NCBI RefSeq assembly: GCF_000813745.1 | Contig: NZ_JWLC01000026.1 | Location: 1 to 37,182 of the forward strand | Source: Leisingera sp. ANG-M1 | GTDB taxonomy: Bacteria > Pseudomonadota > Alphaproteobacteria > Rhodobacterales > Rhodobacteraceae | Direction: 5' to 3' | DNA length: 37,182 bases | Part shown: piece by piece, positions 23,387 to 32,745 of the stretch | How the letters are laid out: every line of letters starts with the position of its first letter | Position numbering within the stretch: the first letter of the stretch is position 1 | Program-made: the position numbers and the translations under genes | Notes under the pieces: generated by a model | The model's database searches: none | Seen by the model: the letters and a program-made list of their open reading frames with translations, nothing else | What the model was told of the DNA's origin: nothing

Positions 23387-24856
23387 ATGGGCGTGACATT
23401 GAAATTCCAGAGCTCGGGCGCGATGCCCGGCGATGCGGCCCCTGTTCCGATGCGGGGGCCGAGCCTCACCGTGGGGCGCGGTGCCAGCTGCGACCTGGTG
23501 CTGCCGGACCCGGACCAGATGCTGTCTCGCAACCACTGTGTGATCGAGGATCACAACGGCAATGTGGTGGTGGTCGATCTGAGTTCAAACGGCACGTTTC
23601 TGAACTATTCCAAGATCCCGCTAGGGCGCACGCCGACGCCGCTGAACAACGGCGATGTGCTGTGCATCGGCAACTATGAACTGGTGGTGGAGATCCGCGA
23701 CGATCTGGCCGATGTGGACATGATCGCCGCCCCCGCAGCGCAGGCGCCGGTTTCGCCCGGGGTGGCCGCCAATGCGCCCGATCCGCTGCAGCTGCTGGAG
23801 GATGCAGGGCCGGGTGGCGATTTCCTGGATGATCTGCTGGGCGAGGGGCCGACCGGGCCTGCGCAGCTGAATCCAGTTGATCCGATCGACGAGCTGCTGC
23901 CGCCCCTGGGCGAGGAGGAGGACCCGTTCTTCCAGAAGGCCAGCGACGGGCGTGAGGGCGAGGGCGCAAGCTTGCCGCATCACAACCCAAGCGCCTCGGA
24001 CGGGTTTGCGGCACCTGCATCGCAGGCCAGCACGATCCCGGATGATTGGGATGATGAGTTCCTGTCGGGGATCGGCGAGCCGGAAACACCTGTGCCGCAG
24101 CCCGACCCGCAGCCGGTTGCACCACCGCGCGAGGTTCCGGCGCCGCCGCCGGAAATGCCGCCTGCCGCGCCGCCGCCCGAGGCGCCGCCAGCGCCGCCGC
24201 CGGAGATGCCTCCGGTTGAAGATGCGGCGGTGGAAAAAACCGTGGCGCCGGCAGCCCCGCCTTCGGCGGAAGCGCAGGAGGCCGTGGCGGCGTTCCTCAA
24301 CGGCGTGGGTGCCGAGGTCAGCATTGATCCCGCCGACCAGGCCAGCACCATGGGCCGCATGGGCCGGGTGATGCGGACGCTGGTCACGGGCTTGCGCGAA
24401 ATCCTGATGACACGCACCTCGATCAAATCCGAGTTCCGGATTGAGCAGACGATGATCTCGGCCGGCGGCAACAACCCTTTGAAATTCTCGATCACGCCGG
24501 AACAGGCGATTGAGGCGATGGTGCGCCCTGCCACCAAGGGCTACCTGAGCCCCGAGACCGCCGCCGAGGAAGCGCTTAAGGACATCAAGGCGCATGAGGT
24601 GGCGATGGTCACCGGCATGGAGGCGGCATTGAAAGGCGTGCTGAAACGCCTCGATCCCAAGGCGCTGGAAAGCCAGATCGAGACCAAGGGCGGCTTCAGC
24701 GGCCTGCTGCGCGGCAAGAAGGCCCAGTACTGGGATGTCTACGAACAGCTTTATGCGGAGATTTCCGACCAGGCTGAGAATGATTTCCACGACCTGTTCA
24801 GCCGCGAATTTGCGCGCGCCTACAAGGACCAGCTGGACAGGCTGAAGGACGGATAA
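23387..24856 (+). CDS. tagH: FHA-domain T6SS regulator TagH (ImpI/Fha-like)
   Basis: The start at 23387 gives 489 residues and puts the FHA domain at the N terminus, with key motifs GR at 30-31, SRNH at 47-50 and SSNGT at 66-70. This domain binds phosphothreonine. A long disordered Pro/Glu-rich linker (about 120-290) follows, then a conserved C-terminal domain (about 300-489; RTLVTGLREILMTRTSIKSEFR, ALEEALKD-like region, FSGLLRGKKAQYWDVYEQL). In the known threonine phosphorylation pathway, PpkA phosphorylates Fha and so triggers assembly, while PppA reverses this. The linker carries LDDLLGE and IDELLPP, close to the LDxLL cores repeated in the giant fusion protein. Candidate PpkA sites are not evident by eye. 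Confidence 0.94.
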   Translation: MGVTLKFQSSGAMPGDAAPVPMRGPSLTVGRGASCDLVLPDPDQMLSRNHCVIEDHNGNVVVVDLSSNGTFLNYSKIPLGRTPTPLNNGDVLCIGNYELVVEIRDDLADVDMIAAPAAQAPVSPGVAANAPDPLQLLEDAGPGGDFLDDLLGEGPTGPAQLNPVDPIDELLPPLGEEEDPFFQKASDGREGEGASLPHHNPSASDGFAAPASQASTIPDDWDDEFLSGIGEPETPVPQPDPQPVAPPREVPAPPPEMPPAAPPPEAPPAPPPEMPPVEDAAVEKTVAPAAPPSAEAQEAVAAFLNGVGAEVSIDPADQASTMGRMGRVMRTLVTGLREILMTRTSIKSEFRIEQTMISAGGNNPLKFSITPEQAIEAMVRPATKGYLSPETAAEEALKDIKAHEVAMVTGMEAALKGVLKRLDPKALESQIETKGGFSGLLRGKKAQYWDVYEQLYAEISDQAENDFHDLFSREFARAYKDQLDRLKDG

Positions 24857-24858
24857 GC

Positions 24859-24879
24859 GTGCGCGCTTCTGGCGCGTGC
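24859..24879 (+). other. hairpin between tagH and tssK
   Basis: Bases 24859-24866 can pair with 24872-24879 (six Watson-Crick pairs plus two G-U pairs) around a 5-base loop. No T-tract follows. It lies 11 bases before an AGGAG site (24891-24895) that serves the GTG start of tssK, so it may be a message stability or translation-tuning element. Confidence 0.3.
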
Positions 24880-24901
24880 CTGCAAGTGAGAGGAGATCCC
24901 G

Positions 24902-26242
24902 GTGTCCTGGGACAGTAAGGTACTTTGGACGGAGGGGCTGTTTCTGCAGCCGCATCACTTCCAGCAGTCCGACCGCTATAACGAAGCGCTGGTGGCCGGG
25001 CTGGCGCGGCGGCTCAGCCCCTATGCCTGGGGCGTGAACGGGCTGGAGATCGACCATGAGGCGCTGAAGATCGGCCAGTTTGCGGTCAAGTCCTGCGAGG
25101 GGCTGACCCATGACGGCACGGTGTTCCGGGTGCCGATGGCGGACCCGCACCCGCCGGCGATGGAAGTGCCGACTACGGTGAAGGACTGCATCGTCTACCT
25201 GACCGTGCCGCAGCGGCGCCAAGGCGCGACCGAGGTCGACCTGAGCGGCGCCGAGCGCTCGGCCAGCCGGCTGCGCCCGGACAAGGTGGAAGTGACCGAT
25301 GTGACCTCGACCGAGCGCAAGCCGGTGGAACTGGATGTCGGCAAGATGCGCCTGCAGTTCGCGCTGGAGGTGGACGATCTGGCCGACCTGCTGGCGGTGC
25401 CGGTGGCGCGTATTATCGAGGTGCGCCCGGACAAGGAAATTGTGCTGGATCAGTCCTTTATCCCGTCCTGCCTGGATATCCGCGCCTCAATGGCTCTCAG
25501 CGGTTTTCTGCGCGAGCTGGAAGGGCTTCTGGCGCACCGGATGGAGGCCCTGGCGGGCCGCCTCTCGGAGGCAGGCGGCGCCCGCGGGGTGGCGGATGTG
25601 TCGGATTTCATGCTGCTGACAGTGGTGAACCGGATGCTGCCGCAGGTGCGCCATTTGCGGAATATCGAGAACCTGCACCCGGAGCGGCTGTTCACCATCT
25701 GCACCGGGCTGGCGGGTGAGCTGGCGGTGTTCATGTCGACCGAAAAACAGGCGCCGGAGTTCCCGCCTTATACGCACGACAACCTGATGGAATGCTTTGC
25801 GCCGGTGATCCGGGTGCTGCGCCAGTATCTGAGCTCGGTGCTGGAGCAGACCGCGATCCCGATCAAGCTGGAAGCGCGCAAATACGGTATCTCGGTGGGG
25901 GTCATTGCCGACCGCAAATTGCTGGGCAACGCAGGCTTTGTGCTGGCGGTCAGCGCCGATATTCCGGCTGAGGACGTGCGCAAGCATTTTGCCGGCCAGG
26001 CCAAGATCGGACCTGTCGAGGAAATCCGCCAGCTGGTGAACTCGGCGCTGCCCGGGATCACCCTGCGTCCGCTTCCGGTGGCGCCGCGGCAGATCCCCTA
26101 TCATTCCGGCGTGGTATACTTCGAGATGGACGCGGACAGCCCCTATTGGCGCAAGATGACCACCTCGGGCGGCATCGCAGTGCATGTGTCGGGGCAGTAC
26201 CCGGGGCTCAAGATGGAGCTGTGGGCGATCCGTAATGCGTAA
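24902..26242 (+). CDS. tssK: T6SS baseplate-to-membrane connector TssK
   Basis: This 446-residue protein has the hallmark TssK start (WTEGLFLQPHHFQQSDRYNEAL) and the expected length. Other conserved stretches are HDNLMECFAPVIRVLRQYL and the C-terminal FEMDADSPYWRKMTTSGGIAVHV. TssK trimers join the TssEFG wedge to the cytoplasmic parts of TssL and TssM. Translation begins at GTG, with AGGAG 6 bases upstream. tssL follows after 14 bases, in the usual tssK-tssL-tssM order. Confidence 0.97.
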   Translation: MSWDSKVLWTEGLFLQPHHFQQSDRYNEALVAGLARRLSPYAWGVNGLEIDHEALKIGQFAVKSCEGLTHDGTVFRVPMADPHPPAMEVPTTVKDCIVYLTVPQRRQGATEVDLSGAERSASRLRPDKVEVTDVTSTERKPVELDVGKMRLQFALEVDDLADLLAVPVARIIEVRPDKEIVLDQSFIPSCLDIRASMALSGFLRELEGLLAHRMEALAGRLSEAGGARGVADVSDFMLLTVVNRMLPQVRHLRNIENLHPERLFTICTGLAGELAVFMSTEKQAPEFPPYTHDNLMECFAPVIRVLRQYLSSVLEQTAIPIKLEARKYGISVGVIADRKLLGNAGFVLAVSADIPAEDVRKHFAGQAKIGPVEEIRQLVNSALPGITLRPLPVAPRQIPYHSGVVYFEMDADSPYWRKMTTSGGIAVHVSGQYPGLKMELWAIRNA

Positions 26243-26256
26243 GGGAAGGCGTTGAA

Positions 26257-27693
26257 ATGGCTGATTATGACGATCCCTTTGCCGAACCTGGGGATACCGA
26301 CAAGACGGTGATCAAGCCGAACCCGGGCGGGCGGCGCACGGCCACTCCGCAGGTGGAACAGCCGCAGCAGCCAACCGCCCAGCCGGTGGCCGAGGAACCC
26401 GTTGCGCCGCAGGAGCCGGGGCTGGATGCCTATGGCGTGCCGCAGGCGGCAGCGCCGAAGCCGCAGGCCGCGGCGGGCGGGCCGAAGGCGCCGAAGATGG
26501 CGCTGACGGGGATGAATCAGCTGACGGCTTGCGCTTCGACCCTGTTTGCGCTGATCTCGCGCATCCGCAACCGGGCGCAGCATATGGATCCGGACGCCTT
26601 GCGCAAAAGCGTGGTGGCCGAGGTGCGCGCGTTTGAGAACCGTGCGCTGCAGGCGGGGATTGCCGCGCAAACGGTGAAAATCGCGCGCTATGCGCTGTGC
26701 GCGACGCTGGACGATGTCGTGCTGAACACGCCCTGGGGCGGGCAGTCGTCGTGGGGGCTGCAGTCGATGGTGGCGACCTTCCACCGCGAGGTGGTCGGCG
26801 GCGACCGTTTCTATGACCTGCTGGCACGGCTTGAGAAGGAGCCTGGCAACAATATCGACATGCTCGAGTTCCTCTATATGTGCCTATCCTTGGGGTTCGA
26901 GGGCCGTTTGAGGGTCGAGCAAGGCGGTTCCGAGAAGCACCTGCAGATCCGCGGTGCGCTGGCCCGGATCATCCGCAACCAGCGCGGGCCGGTGGAGCGT
27001 GATCTGTCGCCGCATTGGGAAGGCCTGGTGAAGCCGTTCAAGGCGCTGTCGGTCTGGCGGCTGGTGTGGATCACCATGGCCGCGACTTGCGTCATTCTTG
27101 CGCTGCAGTTCCTCGGCCTCAGCTGGCTGCTGTCGAACCAGACCGAGAATGTGGTGGGGCAGCTGACGATTGTTGACTCCGGCCCCAAGGTGGAGCTGGA
27201 ACGGCGCGCACCGCCGCCGCCGCCGCCGCCGCCTGCACCGACGACCGAGGAACAGGTTGCCAAGGTTTCGGGTTTCCTGGAGCCGGAAATCAAGGAAGGC
27301 ATCGTGCAGGTCTTCCAGAAGGGCAATACGCTGATCATCCGGCTGACCGGCTCGGGCATGTTCGGCTCGGGTTCCGATCAGCTGAGCAAGGCGTTCCGCT
27401 CGCCGGTGAACCGGGTGGCCGAGGCGCTGAATGATGAAAAGGGCAAGATTATCGTGGCAGGGCATTCGGACAATATCCCGATCCGCTCGTCGCGCTTCCC
27501 GTCGAATATGGCGCTGTCGCTGGCGCGTGCGAAATCGGTGATGGCCGGCATGGCCAAGGTGATGACGGATCCGGACCGGCTGTCGGCCGAAGGCCGCGCT
27601 GACAAGGAACCGATTGCAGATAACAGCACCCGCGCAGGCCGGGCCAAGAACCGCAGGATTGAAATCCTTCTGGTTCAGGAGGTTGAAGGATGA
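26257..27693 (+). CDS. tssL: T6SS membrane protein TssL with C-terminal OmpA domain
   Basis: The 478-residue chain has a disordered Pro/Gln/Ala-rich start (1-85), a DotU-type cytoplasmic domain (about 85-265; LTACASTLFALISRIRN, DDVVLNTPWGGQSSWG, LEFLYMCLSLGFEGRLRV), and one membrane span (about 267-292; WRLVWITMAATCVILALQF). A periplasmic polyproline linker (eight Pro) leads to an OmpA-like peptidoglycan-binding domain (about 365-478; VAGHSDNIPIRSSRFPSNMALS, RAKNRRIEI). Such extended TssL proteins anchor the membrane complex directly to the cell wall. Its stop overlaps the tssM start (ATGA). Confidence 0.97.
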   Translation: MADYDDPFAEPGDTDKTVIKPNPGGRRTATPQVEQPQQPTAQPVAEEPVAPQEPGLDAYGVPQAAAPKPQAAAGGPKAPKMALTGMNQLTACASTLFALISRIRNRAQHMDPDALRKSVVAEVRAFENRALQAGIAAQTVKIARYALCATLDDVVLNTPWGGQSSWGLQSMVATFHREVVGGDRFYDLLARLEKEPGNNIDMLEFLYMCLSLGFEGRLRVEQGGSEKHLQIRGALARIIRNQRGPVERDLSPHWEGLVKPFKALSVWRLVWITMAATCVILALQFLGLSWLLSNQTENVVGQLTIVDSGPKVELERRAPPPPPPPPAPTTEEQVAKVSGFLEPEIKEGIVQVFQKGNTLIIRLTGSGMFGSGSDQLSKAFRSPVNRVAEALNDEKGKIIVAGHSDNIPIRSSRFPSNMALSLARAKSVMAGMAKVMTDPDRLSAEGRADKEPIADNSTRAGRAKNRRIEILLVQEVEG

Positions 27694-30600
27694 TCCGCCG
27701 TTATATCTTCCCCTTGTTCCGGTCGATCTATACCGTTCTGCTGATCCTGGCAGCGGCACTGTCGGCCTGTGTGTGGTTCTTTGCACCGTTCATCGGCAGC
27801 GAGGACTGGCGTCCGTTTGACTCTGTGATGTCGCGGGTGATCACCATCGGGGTGATCTTCTTTCTGTATTTCCTGATCATCGGCCTGATCTTCTGGCGCC
27901 GCCGCCGCAAGGACAAGGAGATGACCGAGGAGATGGCTGAGGCCGTCGACACCTCGGAAGATGATGTGCTGTCCGAGGAAATCGGCGAGCTGCGCGGCAA
28001 ATTCAAGGATGCAATGAAGGAGCTGCGCAAGTCCAAGGGCGGGCGGCGGCATCTGAACGATCTGCCCTGGTACATCATGATCGGCCCGCCGGGTGCAGGG
28101 AAAACCACAGCGATTGTGAACTCCGGCCTGCAGTTCCCGCTGGCCGAGAAGCTGGGCAAGGCCGCGATTGGCGGCGTTGGCGGCACCCGCAATTGTGATT
28201 GGTGGTTCACCAATGACGCGGTGCTGATCGATACGGCGGGGCGCTATACTACCCAGGAAAGCGACGCCGAGGCGGATAATGCGGCCTGGCTGGGGTTCCT
28301 GGGCCTGCTCAAGAAATACCGCAAGCGGCAGCCGATCAATGGTGCGCTGATCGCGATTTCGCTTTCGGATCTGTCTTTGCAGGATGAAATCACCCAGAAA
28401 AGCCACGCCGCCGCGGTGCGCCGCCGTCTGGCCGAGCTGCGTGAGAAGCTGGGGGTGCGTTTTCCGGTCTATGTGCTGTTCACCAAGGCAGACCTGATTG
28501 CTGGCTTCCAGGAGTTCCATGACAGTCTTGGCAAGGAAGACCGCGAACAGGTCTGGGGCTTCACGCTGCCTTTGCCCAAGGGCAAGAAGGAACAGCCGCC
28601 AATCGCCGGGTTTGATGAGGAATTCGGGCTGCTTCTGGGCCAGATCAACGCCCAGCTCTTGGAGAAGATGCAGACAGAGACCGATCATCAGCGCCGGGCG
28701 CTGATTGCCGGTTTCCCGGCGCAGGTGGCTTCGATGCGCGGGGTAGCGCGGGACTTCCTGATGGAGGTGTTCCAGGACAACCGTTATGAGCAGCGGCAGA
28801 TGCTGCGGGGGATCTATTTTACCTCCGGAACCCAGGAAGGCACGCCGATCGACCGGCTGATGCTGGGCATGGCGCAGACCTTCGGCATCGGGCGGCAGGC
28901 GATTGGCACCGGCCAGGGCACCGGCCGGTCGTTCTTCCTGACCCGGCTGTTCGAAGGGGTGATGTTCCCCGAGGCCGGGCTGGTTTCGGCCGACGACAAG
29001 GTGGAGCGCCGCTACCGCTGGACCCGGCGGATTGCCATTACTGCAACCATTCTGGTGGCGATTGGGATGGGGGCGCTTTGGGTGCGGTCTTATCTCAAGA
29101 ACACCGATCTGATTGCGACGGCGGAGGGTCAGGTCTCCAGCTATCAGGTTGCTGCGGCGCAACTGCCGCCGAGCCCGATTGGCGATACCGACCTGGTGCC
29201 AGTGGCGGCTGCGCTGAACAATCTGCGCGACATGCCAGGCAACCCGGTGCTGTCCGACCCCGATCCGGACCGGGCTATGACTTATGGTCTGTATCAGGGC
29301 GAGGTGATCGGCACCCAGGCCGCCCAGACCTACCGAGCGGCGCTGAACCAGCGCCTGCTGCCGCGGCTGCTGGTGCGGCTGGAGCAGCAGATCGAGGGCA
29401 ATATCAACAACCCCGATGCGCTGTATGAGTCGCTGAAGATCTACCTGATGCTGGGCCTGCAGGGGCCGATGAATCAAGATCTGGTCAAGGAATGGATGCG
29501 GCTGGACTGGGAGCGGATCGCCTATCCTGGCATCGCTCGCAACCAGCTGCGCGCCGACCTGATGGATCATCTGACCGCACTGCTGTCGCAGCCGATGGAA
29601 GAGATTGCGCTCAACGGCCCGCTGATTGCCCAGGCACAGAACCTCTTGTCGGAAATGCCGCTGGCGCAGCGGGTCTATAACGGCATCCTGAATTCGCAAA
29701 ATGCCACCAGCCTGCCGAAGTGGCGAATTACGGATGTGGGCGGGCCGTCTGTGAAACGGGTGCTGGTGAGAAGCTCGGGCAAGCCGCTGAACGATGGCAT
29801 CGAAGGCATCTTCACCTTTGACGGCTTCCACAATGTGTTCCTGCCCGAAGCGGTCAGCGTCGCCGAGCGGGTCCACCGCGAGGCCTGGGTGCTGGGCGAG
29901 CAAAGCGAGGCGACGCAGAACGAAGCTGCGCTGCTGAAACTCAGCCGTGACGTTCTGGACCTCTATTACAACGATTTCATCAGCCGTTATGACCAGATGC
30001 TGGGCGATATCGACATCATCCCGCTAGAGTCGCTGTCCCATGCGGTGGAGGTCACCAATGTGCTGTCAGGGCCGACCTCGCCCATCGTCAACATCCTCAC
30101 CGAGGTCAGCAACGAGACCCGGCTGAACGAGGATAAATCGGTGCTGGATGCGGGTACGCTTGCTGCCGGTGCCCAGAACGTCGCCGCGATTGAGGCGCGC
30201 TCCAACCTGTCGATCCAGGGGCAGATCCTGCTGGAAGCGCTGGTCGGCTCGGCCACCAATGCGCCGGGCCAGGCGGCCAAGCCGCCGGGGGCCTATGTGC
30301 AGGAGCGGTTTGAATGGCTGTACAACCTGGTGAACCGGCCCGAAGGCCAGCCTTCGCAGCTGGATGACCTGATGGGGCAGCTGCAGCTGGTCTATCAGGA
30401 GCTGAACAAGATGTCCTTCTCGGGCGTGGCTTCGGGCGGGCAAAGCGGCCAGGCGCTGCTGCAGTTCCAGCAGACCGCCAGCCGTATGGGCGGGCCGCTG
30501 CCCCGCTGGGCGACGCAAATCTCGGCGGGCTCTTCGGGGATTACCTCGGAAGGCACCCGGGCCTCGATCAACGCGCGCTGGCAGTCCACCGTTCTGCCGT

Positions 30601-31262
30601 TCTGCGAGCAGGCGCTCAGCAACCGCTACCCGTTCAACCGTGCGGCCCGGGCCGATGTGGCAATGGCGGATTTTTCCAAGCTGTTTGCGCCGGGCGGCAT
30701 GATCGACGGGTTCTTCAATGATCAGCTGCTGAAGTATGTCGACACCCGCAGCCGCCCCTGGACCTGGAAGCGCGTCAACGACGTGGAACTGGGCATCAGC
30801 CAGGCGGTGCTGCAGCAGATGCAATATGCAGCGGAAATCAAGGAGGCGTTTTTTGCCAGCGGCGCCCAGCCCGCGGTGAATTTCCAGATCACCGTCAACG
30901 CGCTGGACCCCAAGGCCAAGGAGGTGCTGCTGGAGATTGACGGCACCAAGGTGGCCTATAACCACCGCTCTGGCGCGCCATCTCCGGTGGCGGTGACCTG
31001 GCCGGGCTCGGTCGGGCTGGCGCGGATCACCCTTTTGCCCAAGAAGCGGGACGCCGAGAACGTGATGTCGCGGGACGGGCCCTGGGCCTGGTTCCGGCTG
31101 CTGGATGCGGCTGAAGTGCGCCGCACCAATGTCTCGGACCGGCGCCGGGTGAATTTCCGCGTTGGCGGGCGGCTGGCGCTGTTCGAACTGCAGTCCGGGT
31201 CGGTCATCAATCCGTTTGCCCTGCCAGCGATGGCGAAATTCAGCTGCCCGAAGTCGATGTGA
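27690..31262 (+). CDS. tssM: T6SS membrane-complex protein TssM (IcmF family)
   Basis: The 1190-residue protein has two N-terminal membrane spans (about 10-33 and 45-68) and a cytoplasmic NTPase-like domain with an intact Walker A (GPPGAGKT at 132-139) and DTAGRY motif. A third span (about 448-468, AITATILVAIGMGALWV) is followed by a long periplasmic part ending in the ImcF-related C-terminal domain (VTWPGSVGLARITLLP, GPWAWFRLLDAAEV). TssM spans both compartments and forms the channel of the membrane complex with TssL. Not all TssM proteins keep the Walker A site; this one does. Confidence 0.97.
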   Translation: MIRRYIFPLFRSIYTVLLILAAALSACVWFFAPFIGSEDWRPFDSVMSRVITIGVIFFLYFLIIGLIFWRRRRKDKEMTEEMAEAVDTSEDDVLSEEIGELRGKFKDAMKELRKSKGGRRHLNDLPWYIMIGPPGAGKTTAIVNSGLQFPLAEKLGKAAIGGVGGTRNCDWWFTNDAVLIDTAGRYTTQESDAEADNAAWLGFLGLLKKYRKRQPINGALIAISLSDLSLQDEITQKSHAAAVRRRLAELREKLGVRFPVYVLFTKADLIAGFQEFHDSLGKEDREQVWGFTLPLPKGKKEQPPIAGFDEEFGLLLGQINAQLLEKMQTETDHQRRALIAGFPAQVASMRGVARDFLMEVFQDNRYEQRQMLRGIYFTSGTQEGTPIDRLMLGMAQTFGIGRQAIGTGQGTGRSFFLTRLFEGVMFPEAGLVSADDKVERRYRWTRRIAITATILVAIGMGALWVRSYLKNTDLIATAEGQVSSYQVAAAQLPPSPIGDTDLVPVAAALNNLRDMPGNPVLSDPDPDRAMTYGLYQGEVIGTQAAQTYRAALNQRLLPRLLVRLEQQIEGNINNPDALYESLKIYLMLGLQGPMNQDLVKEWMRLDWERIAYPGIARNQLRADLMDHLTALLSQPMEEIALNGPLIAQAQNLLSEMPLAQRVYNGILNSQNATSLPKWRITDVGGPSVKRVLVRSSGKPLNDGIEGIFTFDGFHNVFLPEAVSVAERVHREAWVLGEQSEATQNEAALLKLSRDVLDLYYNDFISRYDQMLGDIDIIPLESLSHAVEVTNVLSGPTSPIVNILTEVSNETRLNEDKSVLDAGTLAAGAQNVAAIEARSNLSIQGQILLEALVGSATNAPGQAAKPPGAYVQERFEWLYNLVNRPEGQPSQLDDLMGQLQLVYQELNKMSFSGVASGGQSGQALLQFQQTASRMGGPLPRWATQISAGSSGITSEGTRASINARWQSTVLPFCEQALSNRYPFNRAARADVAMADFSKLFAPGGMIDGFFNDQLLKYVDTRSRPWTWKRVNDVELGISQAVLQQMQYAAEIKEAFFASGAQPAVNFQITVNALDPKAKEVLLEIDGTKVAYNHRSGAPSPVAVTWPGSVGLARITLLPKKRDAENVMSRDGPWAWFRLLDAAEVRRTNVSDRRRVNFRVGGRLALFELQSGSVINPFALPAMAKFSCPKSM

Positions 31263-31942
31263 TGGCTGGCTTCGGCGCATTCGGTAAGATGCCCTCAGTT
31301 GGGGATTTCTTCCGGCTGAGCCCTCCGGGCGGGTTTGTGCGGGTTTGGGATGCGTGGCTGCAGCAAGTTATGCTGGAGGGGCAGGGGGCCTTTGGTCCGG
31401 GCTTTGACGCACATTACATGTCGGCGCCGATCTGGCGGTTCACTCTGCCTGCGGGCCTGGCCGGTGCGGGCAAGGTGATGGGGGTGATGATGCCCTCGGT
31501 CGACCGGGTGGGGCGGCGGTTTCCGCTGACGCTGATGGCGGCCCTGCCGACGCCCGGGCCTGCAGCTTTGGATCACCTGAGCGAGGGCGCGCTGTTTGAA
31601 CGGCTGGAGGATGTGGCGCTGGATGCACTGGAGGACACGATGACCAAGGACGGACTGGCAGAAGCGCTTGCGGGTATTCCGGTGCCGGATATGCGGGCGG
31701 TGGCACCCTTGCGGGCGGCCGGTTCGGCTTTGGTTCTGACCGGCGCACAGGGGGCCGAGGCCTTGCCGCCTGCGCTGGCGGGCGAGCTGCTGGAGGCGCG
31801 GCTGTCCGGCTGCAGCCTGTGGACGGCGGTGCTGGACGGGGTGCCGCGGATGATGGCTTGCCCTGGCTTGCCGCAGGGCGGTGGCGCTTTGGGATTGTTT
31901 GATCTGGGCGCGCCGGTCTGGAGCGAGGCACGGCCGCTATGA
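31262..31942 (+). CDS. tagF: T6SS post-translational regulator TagF
   Basis: The product of about 226 residues has the TagF/ImpM signature: GFGAFGKMPSVGDFFRLSPPGGFVRVWDAWLQ at the N terminus and APIWRFTLPAGL, MMPSVDRVGRRFPLTL in the middle. TagF represses T6SS assembly in species studied, by sequestering Fha or acting in parallel to PpkA. The ATG at 31262 shares its A with the tssM stop (TGATG); a GTG at 31259 is the alternative and adds one residue. The gene overlaps pppA by 4 bases. In Agrobacterium and relatives TagF and PppA domains can be fused, but here they are separate, coupled genes. Confidence 0.95.
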   Translation: MAGFGAFGKMPSVGDFFRLSPPGGFVRVWDAWLQQVMLEGQGAFGPGFDAHYMSAPIWRFTLPAGLAGAGKVMGVMMPSVDRVGRRFPLTLMAALPTPGPAALDHLSEGALFERLEDVALDALEDTMTKDGLAEALAGIPVPDMRAVAPLRAAGSALVLTGAQGAEALPPALAGELLEARLSGCSLWTAVLDGVPRMMACPGLPQGGGALGLFDLGAPVWSEARPL

Positions 31943-32664
31943 TGAACCCGCTGCGCAAATACCGCTATACCGCGCAGACCCATGTGGGGCTGAAGCGCAA
32001 GGTCAACGAGGATGCGGTGCTTGCGCTGCCGGAGCATGACATCTGGCTGGTGGCCGATGGCATGGGCGGCCATGCGGCGGGCGATTTCGCCAGCCGGCTG
32101 ATTGCCGATGCGGTGGCAATGATCCCGCTGGGGCTGGACCCGGCTGCGCGGATGCATGCGCTGCGCGACGCGATCCAGAACGCGCATAAGGCAATCCGCG
32201 CGGAGGCAGAGGCCCGCGGCGGCGGCACCATCGGCTCGACCGTGGCGGCGCTGATCATGGCGAACCAGCATTTTGTCGGTCTTTGGGCCGGAGACAGCCG
32301 GATTTACCGGTTGCGGGACGGCCATATCGAAATGGTGACCGAGGATCACTCGGCGGTGGCGGAGTATGTCCTGGCTGGCAAGATGACCTGGGACGAGGCC
32401 GACCAGCATCCTCAATCCAACGCCATCACCCGTGCAGTGGGGGTGGGAGAGGAGCTGGAGATTGACAAGGTCCGCGGCGGCACCGAACCGGGCGACCGGT
32501 TTCTGATCTGCTCGGACGGGCTGACCAAATACGCCACCTTCCAGATTCTCGAGGACGTGCTGGGCAGCACCCCGCTGGAGACCGTTGGTGACCGGCTGAT
32601 TCAGATCGCGTTGACCGGCGGCGGGGCAGACAACATCACGGTTGTCGTGGTTGACGTGATGTAG
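31939..32664 (+). CDS. pppA: PP2C-family serine/threonine phosphatase PppA (Stp1-like)
   Basis: All PP2C metal-site motifs are visible in the 241 residues: KRKVNEDAV (20-28), VADGMGGHAAGDF (38-50, D40-G41), GSTVAALI, WAGDSRIYR, AITRAVGVG, LICSDGLTKY and GGADNITVVVV. The family removes the phosphate that PpkA puts on the Fha protein, returning the T6SS to the off state. No membrane span is present, so it acts in the cytosol. It is the last plus-strand gene of the run and ends at a two-way terminator shared with ppkA. Confidence 0.97.
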   Translation: MMNPLRKYRYTAQTHVGLKRKVNEDAVLALPEHDIWLVADGMGGHAAGDFASRLIADAVAMIPLGLDPAARMHALRDAIQNAHKAIRAEAEARGGGTIGSTVAALIMANQHFVGLWAGDSRIYRLRDGHIEMVTEDHSAVAEYVLAGKMTWDEADQHPQSNAITRAVGVGEELEIDKVRGGTEPGDRFLICSDGLTKYATFQILEDVLGSTPLETVGDRLIQIALTGGGADNITVVVVDVM

Positions 32665-32665
32665 G

Positions 32666-32682
32666 GCGCCGTTTTCCGGCGC
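32666..32682 (+). other. short hairpin just after pppA
   Basis: GCGCC (32666-32670) pairs with GGCGC (32678-32682) around a 7-base loop, 2 bases after the pppA stop. It is followed on the plus strand by six A, not T, so it is not a plus-strand terminator by itself; the A-run is the T-run used by the minus-strand terminator next to it. Confidence 0.35.
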
Positions 32683-32725
32683 AAAAAACGACCCGGAAAA
32701 CACATGCTTTCCGAGCCGGGTTTTT
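32683..32725. terminator. bidirectional terminator between pppA and ppkA
   Basis: ACCCGG (32691-32696) pairs with CCGGGT (32716-32721), with an inner AAA/TTT extension; an alternative register pairs CGGAAA (32694-32699) with TTTCCG (32708-32713). On the plus strand it is followed by five T (32721-32725). On the minus strand it is followed by six T (complement of 32683-32688). The flanking genes are convergent and stop within about 30 bases of it, exactly where a shared terminator is needed. Confidence 0.8.
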
Positions 32726-32745
32726 GCAAAGTTCCGATTTAACGG

